Shown in pieces: positions 51,858 through 60,214 of a stretch of 64,000 bases of DNA (position 1 is its first letter; every line of letters starts with the position of its first letter). Below the pieces are notes generated by a model. That model did no database searches. It saw only the letters and a list, made by a program, of their open reading frames with translations, and had not been told where the DNA came from. This DNA comes from Granulosicoccus sp045110475 (GTDB lineage Bacteria > Pseudomonadota > Gammaproteobacteria > Granulosicoccales > Granulosicoccaceae). The stretch lies in assembly GCA_045110475.1 (NCBI GenBank), contig JBGCGC010000080.1, positions 1 through 64,000 of the forward strand, written 5' to 3'. Position numbers and translations under genes: made by a program.

Positions 51858-53270
51858 TTGGGGACGTTAAAATTTTTCAAGATGCATCTGCGGGTGCCGT
51901 TCCTGCTGCTTGCGCTAATCGAATTCTGTATCTGTGTGGGCGCGGTGTTCATCGCATCCTATGTCCGGTTTGACGGCTCGCCGTTAACCGAGATCGACAG
52001 CATCGGCTCACCAATCGGCGCTGCCATCCTCTTTGGTCTGGTCATGCCAACGACCATGATGGCCATGGGTCTTTATCAGAGCCGATTTCGAGGTGGCACG
52101 ACGGGCGTGTTTTTGCGCTCGGTTATCGGATTCCTGTGTGGCGCAGCCATTCTGGCGCTGCTCTATTACCTGATCCCGCCGTTGGAACTTGGACGTGGCT
52201 TGTTTGCGCTGGCCATTCTTATAGCGTTTTTCATGGTGGGCACGATCCGCCCCATGTTCTTCTACTACGTTGATCGCGATATTCTCAAGATTCGCGTACT
52301 GGTTCTCGGCGCAGGGGAAAAAGCCAGTGCGATTTCCCGGCGGTTGCGCCGACGTGCTGATCGACGTGGTTTTCGTATTGTGGGGTATATACCGTTACCC
52401 TCCGACCGGGGACGGCGTCTTGACAGCAGTTTGCTGGTCGATCCGGAGGATAGCTCCCTGCTGGATTTTGCCATCGCGCATCAAGTTGACGAAATTGTGG
52501 TTGCTGCCGACGAGCGAAGGGGTGGCCTCCCATTGGAGCAACTACTGGAGTGCAAGCTCAATGGGCTGGACGTCATTGATCTTCTGAGTTTCTTCGAACG
52601 AGAGCAGGGAAAATTACCACTGGACATCCTGCGACCGGACTGGCTGATCTTTTCTGATGGTTTCGAGCGCGGAGCTTTTCGTGATGTCCTAAAGCGGGCG
52701 TTCGACATTGTGGCAAGCGTGCTTATCATCGCGATCACCTGGCCGTTCATGCTTATTGCGGCAATAGGGATCAAGATTGAAGACGGTCTGGATGCGCCAA
52801 TCATCTATCGGCAGGTGCGTGTCGGCTACCTTGGCAAGCCGTTTGAGGTCTTGAAATTCAGAAGCATGAAGACAGACGCCGAGAGTGCCGGTGGCGCACA
52901 GTGGGCGGTAAAAAACGATGCACGAGTCACACGCATTGGTCACTTCATGCGATACACCCGTATTGACGAGCTACCGCAGATTTTAAATGTGTTGAGCGGT
53001 GCAATGAGCTTTGTTGGTCCACGACCAGAGCGTCCCCATTTTGTTGAACAGCTCGGCGAGAGCATCCCGTACTACCGCGAAAGGCATGCGGTAAAGCCCG
53101 GCATCACCGGTTGGGCACAGGTGTGCTATCCCTACGGCGCATCCCTGCAGGACTCCGTGCAGAAACATGAATTCGATCTTTTCTACATCAAGAATCACAC
53201 GGTTTTTCTTGATGTGCTTATCTTGTGTCAAACCGCAGAAGTGGTTCTGTTTGGCAAAGGTGCTCGATAG
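51858..53270 (+). CDS. Exopolysaccharide polyprenyl glycosylphosphotransferase
   Basis: Membrane enzyme that starts repeat-unit assembly by moving a sugar phosphate from a UDP-sugar to undecaprenyl phosphate. The 470-aa protein has four N-terminal helices (about 10-125), a Rossmann-like middle domain (VLVLGAGEKASAISRRLRRRA), a fifth helix near 285-305, and the C-terminal catalytic domain: KRAFDIVASVLIIAI, YRQVRVGYLGKPFEVLKFRSM, RYTRIDELPQILNVL, MSFVGPRPERPHFVE and KPGITGWAQV. It most resembles the EpsB-like group found in exosortase-associated EPS loci. The TTG at 51858 aligns with the family start; an ATG at 51882 is the alternative. Confidence 0.9.
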   Translation: MGTLKFFKMHLRVPFLLLALIEFCICVGAVFIASYVRFDGSPLTEIDSIGSPIGAAILFGLVMPTTMMAMGLYQSRFRGGTTGVFLRSVIGFLCGAAILALLYYLIPPLELGRGLFALAILIAFFMVGTIRPMFFYYVDRDILKIRVLVLGAGEKASAISRRLRRRADRRGFRIVGYIPLPSDRGRRLDSSLLVDPEDSSLLDFAIAHQVDEIVVAADERRGGLPLEQLLECKLNGLDVIDLLSFFEREQGKLPLDILRPDWLIFSDGFERGAFRDVLKRAFDIVASVLIIAITWPFMLIAAIGIKIEDGLDAPIIYRQVRVGYLGKPFEVLKFRSMKTDAESAGGAQWAVKNDARVTRIGHFMRYTRIDELPQILNVLSGAMSFVGPRPERPHFVEQLGESIPYYRERHAVKPGITGWAQVCYPYGASLQDSVQKHEFDLFYIKNHTVFLDVLILCQTAEVVLFGKGAR

Positions 53271-53319
53271 TACTCCGGGCGACTGTCAGTAACTTCGACC
53301 ACTTGCTGGGTTGTCAGTT

Positions 53320-53925
53320 CTACTGGGTGGGTTTGACAAACGCACCGCGGGTTTGCGATCGGCGAATTTCGGTATTGTTGAGCAGAAATTCACTTTCGGG
53401 CGCATCCTTTATCACTTCGCGGCCAATTTCTGCGGTAGCCTGATTCAGTTTTTGGTCCAGAATCAAAAAAAGTGTTGCTGTAAAGAACAGGATAGACAAA
53501 CCGGCCAGTGCCCAGATGATCTTGCGTCTGTTGCCTGAGTTGCCGGTGGAGTAAGCGCTTTTTTCCGGGTCGCGGCGCAGTACACTGGAGTCCACTTCTG
53601 CAACACTTGCCGATCGCTTGGGTTCTTGTGAGTCATGCTCAAGCTTGGGCTTTTGATCTTTGGAGGCCGTGTGAACCGACTGAAAGGGCAGTCGCTGATT
53701 TGTTCGGTAGAAATCGCGCAGCGCATTGTAGGATTTTGTCAGATTGATGAATCGTTGCTGTGCGTGAAGTCTTTCCCGGGGCCGGCTGGTGAACTTGTCT
53801 GGATGCCAGACGTGGACCAGTTTCCGATAGCTGGACTGCGCACTGTCCCAATTGGCTCGATCGTCAATTTCAAGTTGTTGGTAGTGTTCAGCAAATTGCG
53901 TTTTTTGTGCGTCGTTGGCAATCAT
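53320..53925 (-). CDS. J-domain protein with a C-terminal membrane anchor
   Basis: The 201-aa protein begins with a J domain (residues about 13-75: HYQQLEIDDRANWDSAQSSYR, the HPD motif in HVWHPDKF, then QQRFINLTKSYNALRDFYR), so it should stimulate an Hsp70 ATPase. A charged linker follows, then one membrane helix (about 137-158: IIWALAGLSILFFTATLFLIL) and a short periplasmic tail. It lies on the opposite strand to the surrounding EPS genes. A DnaK-recruiting role at the membrane is inferred; the client is unknown. Confidence 0.85.
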   Translation of the reverse strand: MIANDAQKTQFAEHYQQLEIDDRANWDSAQSSYRKLVHVWHPDKFTSRPRERLHAQQRFINLTKSYNALRDFYRTNQRLPFQSVHTASKDQKPKLEHDSQEPKRSASVAEVDSSVLRRDPEKSAYSTGNSGNRRKIIWALAGLSILFFTATLFLILDQKLNQATAEIGREVIKDAPESEFLLNNTEIRRSQTRGAFVKPTQ

Positions 53926-54206
53926 CCGGGAATCTTACCGTCGTTTTATCCGTTATTGCGATGAAAAAAGGTTGCGTGCAGCGATTATCATAAACGAGAC
54001 ACAGTTGTTTATATAAAATTTGCACGTAAGGCGGTGATCCGGCACCATTAAGCACTAAACTCTAGAAACATCTGGCGTTCAAGTGTCAGGCAGTTTAGTT
54101 GTGGGTGGTATCAAACGGTGTGGTCAAAACATCAATTGGCACGGGTCGCGGCGATGACCATAAATTATGTGACTACAATCACGTGTCTGGGAGGCACTTT
54201 TCACAC

Positions 54207-54830
54207 ATGGACTCACGCTACGTTGTATCACTTCTACTGGCTCTGATGTTGACAGCCTGTGCAAGTGCGAGTGTCCCTTTGGCAGAAGAAGAGCGACCCC
54301 CATCCAGCACGCCTGTCAGTGCGCCGGAATTCCGTCTTGGTTCCGGTGATGTGGTCAATGTTAATGTCTGGAAAAACCCTGACTTGTCGGTCACCGTCCC
54401 CGTCAGACCTGATGGATATATTTCTGTGCCACTCGTTGGCGACATCCTTGCGGGAGGCCGAACCCCCGCAGAGATCGTGATCGATACCGAAGAAAAACTC
54501 ACGCAGTACATTCGTACGCCAAAGGTGTCTGTCATCATCCAGGAAATCCCCAGCGCCGAGTTTCAGAATAGGGTCAGAGTTGTCGGTGGGGTTGCCGAAC
54601 CAAAGTCTATCCAGCATCGTGATGGCATGACGGTCATCGATCTTGTGCTCGAGGCTGGCGGCGTGAACGAGTATGCGTTGCCTAATGCAGCAAGTCTTTA
54701 CAGAACGGTAGACGGCGTACCAAGGGAGTACGATATCTACCTTCAGGACATCCTGTCCAGTGGCGTGCTGGAGACCAACTACGATCTCGCGCCCGGCGAT
54801 GTCATTACCATCCCCGAGCGCAGGTTCTAG
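54207..54830 (+). CDS. Polysaccharide export outer-membrane lipoprotein (Wza-like)
   Basis: The 207-aa protein has a signal peptide with lipobox (LLLALMLTACAS), then the polysaccharide-export domain (RLGSGDVVNVNVWKNPDLSV to VSVIIQEIPSAEFQNRV) and a SLBB-type domain (VRVVGGVAEPKSIQHRDGMTVIDLVLEAGGV). It is shorter than E. coli Wza (about 380 aa), with only one SLBB domain, as is usual in exosortase-linked EPS loci. The ATG at 54207 has GGGAGG about 12 nt upstream and begins right before the signal peptide; a start at 54099 adds 36 residues before it. The TAG stop is the TAG of the terminal CTAG of repeat copy 3. Confidence 0.9.
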   Translation: MDSRYVVSLLLALMLTACASASVPLAEEERPPSSTPVSAPEFRLGSGDVVNVNVWKNPDLSVTVPVRPDGYISVPLVGDILAGGRTPAEIVIDTEEKLTQYIRTPKVSVIIQEIPSAEFQNRVRVVGGVAEPKSIQHRDGMTVIDLVLEAGGVNEYALPNAASLYRTVDGVPREYDIYLQDILSSGVLETNYDLAPGDVITIPERRF

Positions 54831-54992
54831 CCTGGATTATTCATGAAAATGCCTAATTCTCACTTGTCCCCTGCACCTGTAGAAAATTTCACTCACTTGG
54901 AAATACACTCTGTATTCCGCTCGCTCGCGAAATTCCCTACAGGCACAGGGTCCTGCGCGATAATCAGACGTTTCATGAATAATTCAGGCTAG
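54827..54992. repeat. 166-bp CTAG-bounded palindromic repeat, copy 3
   Basis: Left end CTAGCCTGGATTATTCAT, right end ATGAATAATTCAGGCTAG; the 83-nt halves pair in register with no loop. It is nearly identical to copy 1 and shares ends and centre with copy 2. It lies inside the EPS operon, between the export lipoprotein and chain-length genes. Its first CTAG supplies the stop codon of the lipoprotein gene; 51 nt separate its right end from the next start. Confidence 0.9.
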
Positions 54993-55043
54993 ATGGTGAA
55001 CCTTGATAGCGTTGTCACAACTCTCCATCTTGGATGAGCGGTT

Positions 55044-56618
55044 ATGAGTAATATCACACTTGATGAGATATCACCCTTACTGGTTCGCGAGGCGACAGCA
55101 CGAGCCGGTACTCTGCTTGCCATTTTCTGTATGGTCAGCTTTGTATTTCTCCTGATAGGTTTTTTCTGGGAAAAAAAATTCACCTCATCGGTGCAGATCT
55201 ATGTAGACGATACCAATATCGTTTCTCCCATCATTGGCACTGAGCAGCTTTCAACGCGCGACAAGGCCAATGTGGCAAAAGAGGAGTTGTTTGCTACTGA
55301 TATCGTTGACCGGATCCTGAACGAGGTCGGATTTACCCATGCAGGCACTACGCCGGCCAAGCGCGAAGAGGCACGTGATGATCTCGTCGGCAACACGACT
55401 GTGTCGAACCGCAACAACCAGCTGCTTGAAATCGAGCACTATGATGACGATCCGGCGGTGGCCTTCAAGGTAACCAGTCTGTTTGCCGAGCTGTTCTTGC
55501 AAAAGACCATGGATTCTTCCACCGAGGAGACCACCGAAGCCTTTGAGTTCATCATCAATCAGGTAGAAACCTATCGGACCAAGCTTGAGGATGCAGAAGG
55601 TCGGCTGGAGAGTTTTCGGAGTCAGCATCCCGGGATAAGTACCAGCACCGAAGGTAACGTCAATACGCGCATTGTCGAATTACAAAGGGACTTTGAACAG
55701 ACATCACTACTTTTTGCGCAGGCAGATCAAAGAAGACGGACCCTGCAGGCCGAACTATCCAACGAGTCGTCCACGCTTGCGCGTGATTACCAGATCGGGC
55801 AGACACGCGATCAGGTGGCGCGGCTGGAGGCTGAGATCGATCTATTGAGTCTTGACTACACGGAGGATTACCCTGACATCGTGCGTCTTCAACAACAAAT
55901 AGAGGACGTCAAGGAAGCCGCAGCACGGCGTAACGAAGCCACCAATCAGCAAGGCAACGGGCAAACCCTTTTTAACGTTAATGGCAACACGTTTTCAGGC
56001 TCTGCCAGTCTCAGTCCGGTCTACCAGCAACTTCGCAGTGATCTTGCCCGTACGTCTGCGGAGGCTGATGCACAGCAATCAAAAATGCGTCAGTTACAGG
56101 TGCTGCTCGAAAAGGAGATACAACGTTCTGCGAAAACCTCGCAAGTCGAAAGGCAGATGGCAGAGCTGTCGCGCGATTACGAGATAAACAAGAAGTTCTA
56201 TGAGGATTTGCTGAGCCAGCAACAGAACGCGCGTCTGACGATGACTCTGGGAGCAGAGCAGCAGGGCGTACTTTACCGTATCCACCAGCCAGCCAATTTT
56301 CCAGCCAGACCAAACGGACTGCGATTTGTCCACATTGTGTTGGCGGGTATTGTCGCAGCCTCAGTTCTGCCGTTTTTGTATCTGTTTATTTTCCTGAAGG
56401 TAGATCCGCGAATTCGCACAGCATCGGCGGTCACCGATGTTCTGGAACTACCTCTACTCACCATCGTGCCGCATATGGCTCCTCCCAACCAGAAGATTCC
56501 GTTGTTTCATCGACCCGGGGCCATAATGGCAACGGTGGGTGTCACTTGCGTACTGTACGTGGTGGTATTCCTTATCAAGTACACTATGGAAGCATCTGGA
56601 GGAGCGCCACTACTATGA
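55044..56618 (+). CDS. Polysaccharide chain-length / co-polymerase protein (Wzz-Wzc family, GNVR)
   Basis: Inner-membrane co-polymerase thought to set polymer length and contact the export lipoprotein. The 524-aa protein has a cytoplasmic N-terminus, TM1 (about 25-45), a long periplasmic region with coiled coils (about 180-270 and 340-400; LEAEIDLLSLDYTEDYPDIVRLQQQI), the conserved proline-rich end HQPANFPARPNGLR, TM2 (about 427-448) and a third hydrophobic segment near the C-terminus (GAIMATVGVTCVLYVVVFLI). Unlike E. coli Wzc it has no fused kinase. The kinase-like domain is the next gene, whose ATG overlaps this stop (ATGA). Confidence 0.9.
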   Translation: MSNITLDEISPLLVREATARAGTLLAIFCMVSFVFLLIGFFWEKKFTSSVQIYVDDTNIVSPIIGTEQLSTRDKANVAKEELFATDIVDRILNEVGFTHAGTTPAKREEARDDLVGNTTVSNRNNQLLEIEHYDDDPAVAFKVTSLFAELFLQKTMDSSTEETTEAFEFIINQVETYRTKLEDAEGRLESFRSQHPGISTSTEGNVNTRIVELQRDFEQTSLLFAQADQRRRTLQAELSNESSTLARDYQIGQTRDQVARLEAEIDLLSLDYTEDYPDIVRLQQQIEDVKEAAARRNEATNQQGNGQTLFNVNGNTFSGSASLSPVYQQLRSDLARTSAEADAQQSKMRQLQVLLEKEIQRSAKTSQVERQMAELSRDYEINKKFYEDLLSQQQNARLTMTLGAEQQGVLYRIHQPANFPARPNGLRFVHIVLAGIVAASVLPFLYLFIFLKVDPRIRTASAVTDVLELPLLTIVPHMAPPNQKIPLFHRPGAIMATVGVTCVLYVVVFLIKYTMEASGGAPLL

Positions 56619-57481
56619 CGGATCGTGCAAAGTTTGCCAATGTTCGCTCAATGATTGAGCAGCAGCAGGAAAAATCTGTTCGCAGAAAAAAGAAACTCAG
56701 CCGTTCCATGGTTCCGGTGTCTTCACCGGGCAGTGGTCACCATCTAAAAGCTGCCAACGATTCGGTCACTTTGGCAGAAATAGCCCGTGCTGATCTGGCC
56801 AAGATGGACGAGCCCAGATTATTCAACGATCAGCAGCTCGATCAGTTGGGTATTGTGCATCCTCGTACCAGAAACAAGTTGCTAGTGGAGTCAATGCGGC
56901 AACTTCGTACCAAACTCTATCAACTGCAGCCAGACTCAAACTTCAGTGTCATGGTCAGCTCCGTGGTTCCGGAAGGCGGTGGTAGCTTCATCAGTCTTAA
57001 TCTGGCGGCGACTATCGCGTTCGATCAGGCAAAGACCGCCATGCTGGTAGAGGCAAATCTGCATGCGCCGGTCATGCACAAACTCATGAAATTGCTTGAT
57101 AGAGAAGGAGCACCCGGGTTGCTGGAGTATCTTGAGCAACCTGAGCTGGGTATCAAGCAGATTGTCAATCCCAGTGGTGTGCCCAGGCTTCGTGTTGTCC
57201 CTCTCGGCAAGCACAGCGAGATCAGTGCTGAACACTTTACCAGCGCCCGTTACCAGCAGCTTATGGTGGACATCCAGGAGCGCTACGATAATCGTTATAT
57301 CATCGTTGATGGCCCGGCGATGAGTACCTCGGCAGATGCACGCATTCTGTCTGAGATTTGCGACTACACCGTCCTCGTTATTCCGTACGGCGGCGTCACG
57401 CCTGGCGCGCTTGATGCCGTCATCGATGAAATTGATGAACGCAAGCTGGCTGGAATTGTCATCAACAATCAGCCCGATTAA
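56615..57481 (+). CDS. CpsD/CapB-like ATPase with degenerate P-loop (probable pseudokinase)
   Basis: By position and fold this is the bacterial tyrosine-kinase partner of the chain-length protein. The 288-aa product has the family helix RNKLLVESMRQLRTKLYQLQ before the nucleotide-binding part. The P-loop, usually GEGKS/T, reads SSVVPEGGGSFISLNLA, so the lysine is gone. Walker A', usually VDADLRRP, reads VEANLHAP. The Walker B region YIIVDGPAMSTSADARIL is kept. The C-terminus ends at VINNQPD without a tyrosine cluster. ATP hydrolysis and autophosphorylation are therefore doubtful; a structural role is more likely. The ATG at 56615 overlaps the upstream stop; an earlier in-frame ATG (56546) lies well inside that gene. 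Confidence 0.85.
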   Translation: MTDRAKFANVRSMIEQQQEKSVRRKKKLSRSMVPVSSPGSGHHLKAANDSVTLAEIARADLAKMDEPRLFNDQQLDQLGIVHPRTRNKLLVESMRQLRTKLYQLQPDSNFSVMVSSVVPEGGGSFISLNLAATIAFDQAKTAMLVEANLHAPVMHKLMKLLDREGAPGLLEYLEQPELGIKQIVNPSGVPRLRVVPLGKHSEISAEHFTSARYQQLMVDIQERYDNRYIIVDGPAMSTSADARILSEICDYTVLVIPYGGVTPGALDAVIDEIDERKLAGIVINNQPD

Positions 57482-57539
57482 TCAAGACAGCGATCTGGCA
57501 GGGAACCTATCCAACGTGGTTGATCGTGTTTTCCATCCC

Positions 57540-58961
57540 ATGCGCGCGAGTGGTCTGATATCAGGTTTGCTGGTTGCCAGCTCGGTGCTGTGTTCTGTGC
57601 AGGTGCATGCATTCGACATTGGTTTTCAAGGACTTCTACAGCTGGAAGCCAGCGACAATGTCACAGGTGCCAATACGCCCGATACTGAAAACGGCATTAT
57701 TCAATCCGCCGTGCTGGGGGTTTTCGGCGGGCAGGAAAGTCGATGGTTTTCCGGTGGTTTTGCCGGGGAGCTTGACACCCGCAAGGTCGCCTCCAACAGC
57801 GACTCTGATATCGATTCCATTAGCCGCTTTCTCGGCGCTGCTGATTTCAAGCTCACTCCCAGATCGTGGACCTGGTACGTGGGAGATGTTCTTGGTGGCA
57901 TTCGTATTGATAACGGTATTCAACCGATAGACGATGCCGAGATCGAACGGCGTAACCTGTTTGTTACCGGCCCGGGATTTGAGCGTAATCTGCCGGGCAT
58001 AAGCAGAACAAATGCTCGGTTGCTGTATGTCAACCAGACACAGGATAACGAGGCTATAGAAGATCTTTACATTGCCAATTTTAGTTACCAGCGAGATTTG
58101 ACAACACAAAGTCAATTGGGTGTTCGTCTAGGCAATATCTTTACCGATCTACCCGATGAGAATGTGGTTGGCAGCAATGCGATGGAGCGGGAGCCGGATT
58201 TCAATCGTGCCAGCCTGAGCATGTTCTACGACAGGCAAATCGGATTTTTTTCCATCTCCGGTGAACTTGGCATCACTTACTACGACACTGATGCAGAGTC
58301 CCTGAAAGGTCTTAACTCGGAAATACGGCTTTTCCAGCGGTGGGGACCGCGCAGTGGTTTCAGTCTGTATGTGCAGAGAAATCTCAACGATCAAAGTCTG
58401 AGCGCAGCCGAGAGTCTTGTACAAAGTGGCGACACAGCGGTTGGCGTGTCTCCCAGTACTGCCGGGATATTTTTTGAAACTCGTCTGGGTGTTGACTATA
58501 ACCTGCAGGCGTTGGATACCCGCATTGCGGTGGGTATTGGCGTGTCCGAACTCGACTATCAATTATTGTCGGGAGGTGCATCTGCCAGCCTGTTCAACGT
58601 CAATAATGAAGATCGGAGCCAGGGTTTCTTTACCGCTTCGTGGGTTCAACGACTGTCAAACCGGATACGCTCGGAATTGTCACTTAGCTACGAGACACAG
58701 GATTTCGACAACCGTGTTGATAACTCAAATTCCCTGCTGTTACAGGCACTTGTAAACTATGAGCTTACGCGTAGTTTTGATTTTCAGTTAGGCTTTATTC
58801 GTGATAACGGGTCAGGTGTGCAGACGCTGCTCGGTGAGGATGGTTTGCTGGAAGAACCTATTGACATCACGGAAAACCGCTTAACACTCGGCCTGCGGTG
58901 GACGCCGGTTTCCCGCGCCAATCAGGAGCTGGCTGTCGAGCTCCAGTCTTTGTTGAGATAG
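57540..58961 (+). CDS. Outer-membrane beta-barrel protein of the EPS locus
   Basis: The protein (473 aa from 57540) starts with a signal peptide (RASGLISGLLVASSVLCSVQVHA) and continues with alternating amphipathic strands rich in aromatic and acidic residues (FDIGFQGLLQLEASDNVTG, GVRLGNIFTDL, FFSISGELGITYYDTD, YELTRSFDFQLGFIRDNG), ending NRLTLGLRWTPVS. This fits uncharacterised barrel proteins found beside EPS kinases in exosortase-associated loci; a role in export through the outer membrane is inferred. A GTG at 57516 would add 8 residues. It begins 58 nt after the kinase-like gene. Confidence 0.8.
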   Translation: MRASGLISGLLVASSVLCSVQVHAFDIGFQGLLQLEASDNVTGANTPDTENGIIQSAVLGVFGGQESRWFSGGFAGELDTRKVASNSDSDIDSISRFLGAADFKLTPRSWTWYVGDVLGGIRIDNGIQPIDDAEIERRNLFVTGPGFERNLPGISRTNARLLYVNQTQDNEAIEDLYIANFSYQRDLTTQSQLGVRLGNIFTDLPDENVVGSNAMEREPDFNRASLSMFYDRQIGFFSISGELGITYYDTDAESLKGLNSEIRLFQRWGPRSGFSLYVQRNLNDQSLSAAESLVQSGDTAVGVSPSTAGIFFETRLGVDYNLQALDTRIAVGIGVSELDYQLLSGGASASLFNVNNEDRSQGFFTASWVQRLSNRIRSELSLSYETQDFDNRVDNSNSLLLQALVNYELTRSFDFQLGFIRDNGSGVQTLLGEDGLLEEPIDITENRLTLGLRWTPVSRANQELAVELQSLLR

Positions 58962-58969
58962 CATCGCAC

Positions 58970-60214
58970 GTGAAGGTTCTGAACCGACAGACGGGCAAGA
59001 TACCTTCAGGCGCTCATGGCAAATGTAACGAGAGTGCTGATGTTCGCAAGGAGTCCATACAGAGGAATCTGCCGCTAAATTCAGGTCAAAGCGCTCAGTT
59101 TCTACGCGTACTGTTTGCAGTGGACAGTCGATTTCCCGGTTTGGGCGGAGCTGAGAGCCAGGCCCTGAAGCTAGCCCTGGCCTTGCGTGAGCAAGGGGCG
59201 TATGTGGAGTTTGTGACACCGCGTGTGCAACCATCACAGCCGATGGTTGAGCGTTACCATGGATTTATTGTCAGGCGTATCGATTACCCGCACGTCCGAT
59301 GGCTTGGTTCGCTCGCTGTCATGATGCGCTTTGCACGCTATCTATTGGACAATGACCACCGGTTCGATGCAGTGCATGTCCACATTACTCATCTATTAGC
59401 CGCGGCAGCGGGCTTTGCCAGTTCGAGGCTCTCAATGTCTGTAACAACCAAGGTGTCCGGATTTTATGAATTCGAGGGGGGCGTGCTGGATCCTGCAACC
59501 CGGTTCAAGCCACTGAACATTCTGATACGGCGGGGTGTGAAAAAGGTGGACTTTGTGCAGACGATCAGCGCGCAAACGCAAGACAAGCTTTTGCATGCCG
59601 GTTTTAGAGCCAGTCAGATACGCTTCGTTCCCAATGGCATTGACACGCGACTGGTTCCGCGTGAGCTGCCTACCACTGACATTATCCGAATTGGTTATTG
59701 CGGTAGGCTGCGGGTGGTGAAGGGCGTGCATGTGCTGATTGCCGGTTTTGCCCGTCTTAAGGCGGCCTACCCGGAAAAGAACTTTATACTGACCATAGCG
59801 GGTAGTGGCAGTGAGCAGACGGCATTGGAAGAACAGGCTGCGACACTGGGTATCGACGATCATATCGACTGGCAGGGGTTGATCCAGGATACCGTCAGCT
59901 TCTACCATTCCATTGACATTTACGTTCAACCCTCATTTGCCGAAGGCTTGCCTAATTCAGTCATGGAGGCAATGGTTGCACAACGTGTGGTGGTAGCCAG
60001 TGATATCGGCGGAAACACAGATCTTGTGAAAAATGGCGACAACGGGCTTCTTTTTGATGCTGGAGATGACATCGCATTGGCTGATCAGCTTGCTCGTTTG
60101 GTCTGTGATCCGGAGCTGAGTCACCGACTTGCATTACGCGGCAGACAATCCATCGAGGAGCGGTATTGTCTTCAGGCGGTCACTCGCCAACTTGCGGAGT
60201 TATATCTTGCGTAA
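58970..60214 (+). CDS. Glycosyltransferase family 4
   Basis: Cytoplasmic GT-B enzyme that adds a sugar to the lipid-linked repeat unit. The product (414 aa from the GTG at 58970) has the N-terminal donor-loop motif DSRFPGLGGAESQALKLAL, the inter-domain region IRFVPNGIDTRLVPRE, IGYCGRLRVVKGVHVLI, and the GT4 signature YVQPSFAEGLPNSVMEAMVAQRVVVASDIGGNTDLV with the E-x7-E pair. The first ~35 residues are not conserved and the start is uncertain; the frame is open to 58898, but that overlaps the barrel gene. Sugar specificity is unknown. Confidence 0.88.
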   Translation: MKVLNRQTGKIPSGAHGKCNESADVRKESIQRNLPLNSGQSAQFLRVLFAVDSRFPGLGGAESQALKLALALREQGAYVEFVTPRVQPSQPMVERYHGFIVRRIDYPHVRWLGSLAVMMRFARYLLDNDHRFDAVHVHITHLLAAAAGFASSRLSMSVTTKVSGFYEFEGGVLDPATRFKPLNILIRRGVKKVDFVQTISAQTQDKLLHAGFRASQIRFVPNGIDTRLVPRELPTTDIIRIGYCGRLRVVKGVHVLIAGFARLKAAYPEKNFILTIAGSGSEQTALEEQAATLGIDDHIDWQGLIQDTVSFYHSIDIYVQPSFAEGLPNSVMEAMVAQRVVVASDIGGNTDLVKNGDNGLLFDAGDDIALADQLARLVCDPELSHRLALRGRQSIEERYCLQAVTRQLAELYLA

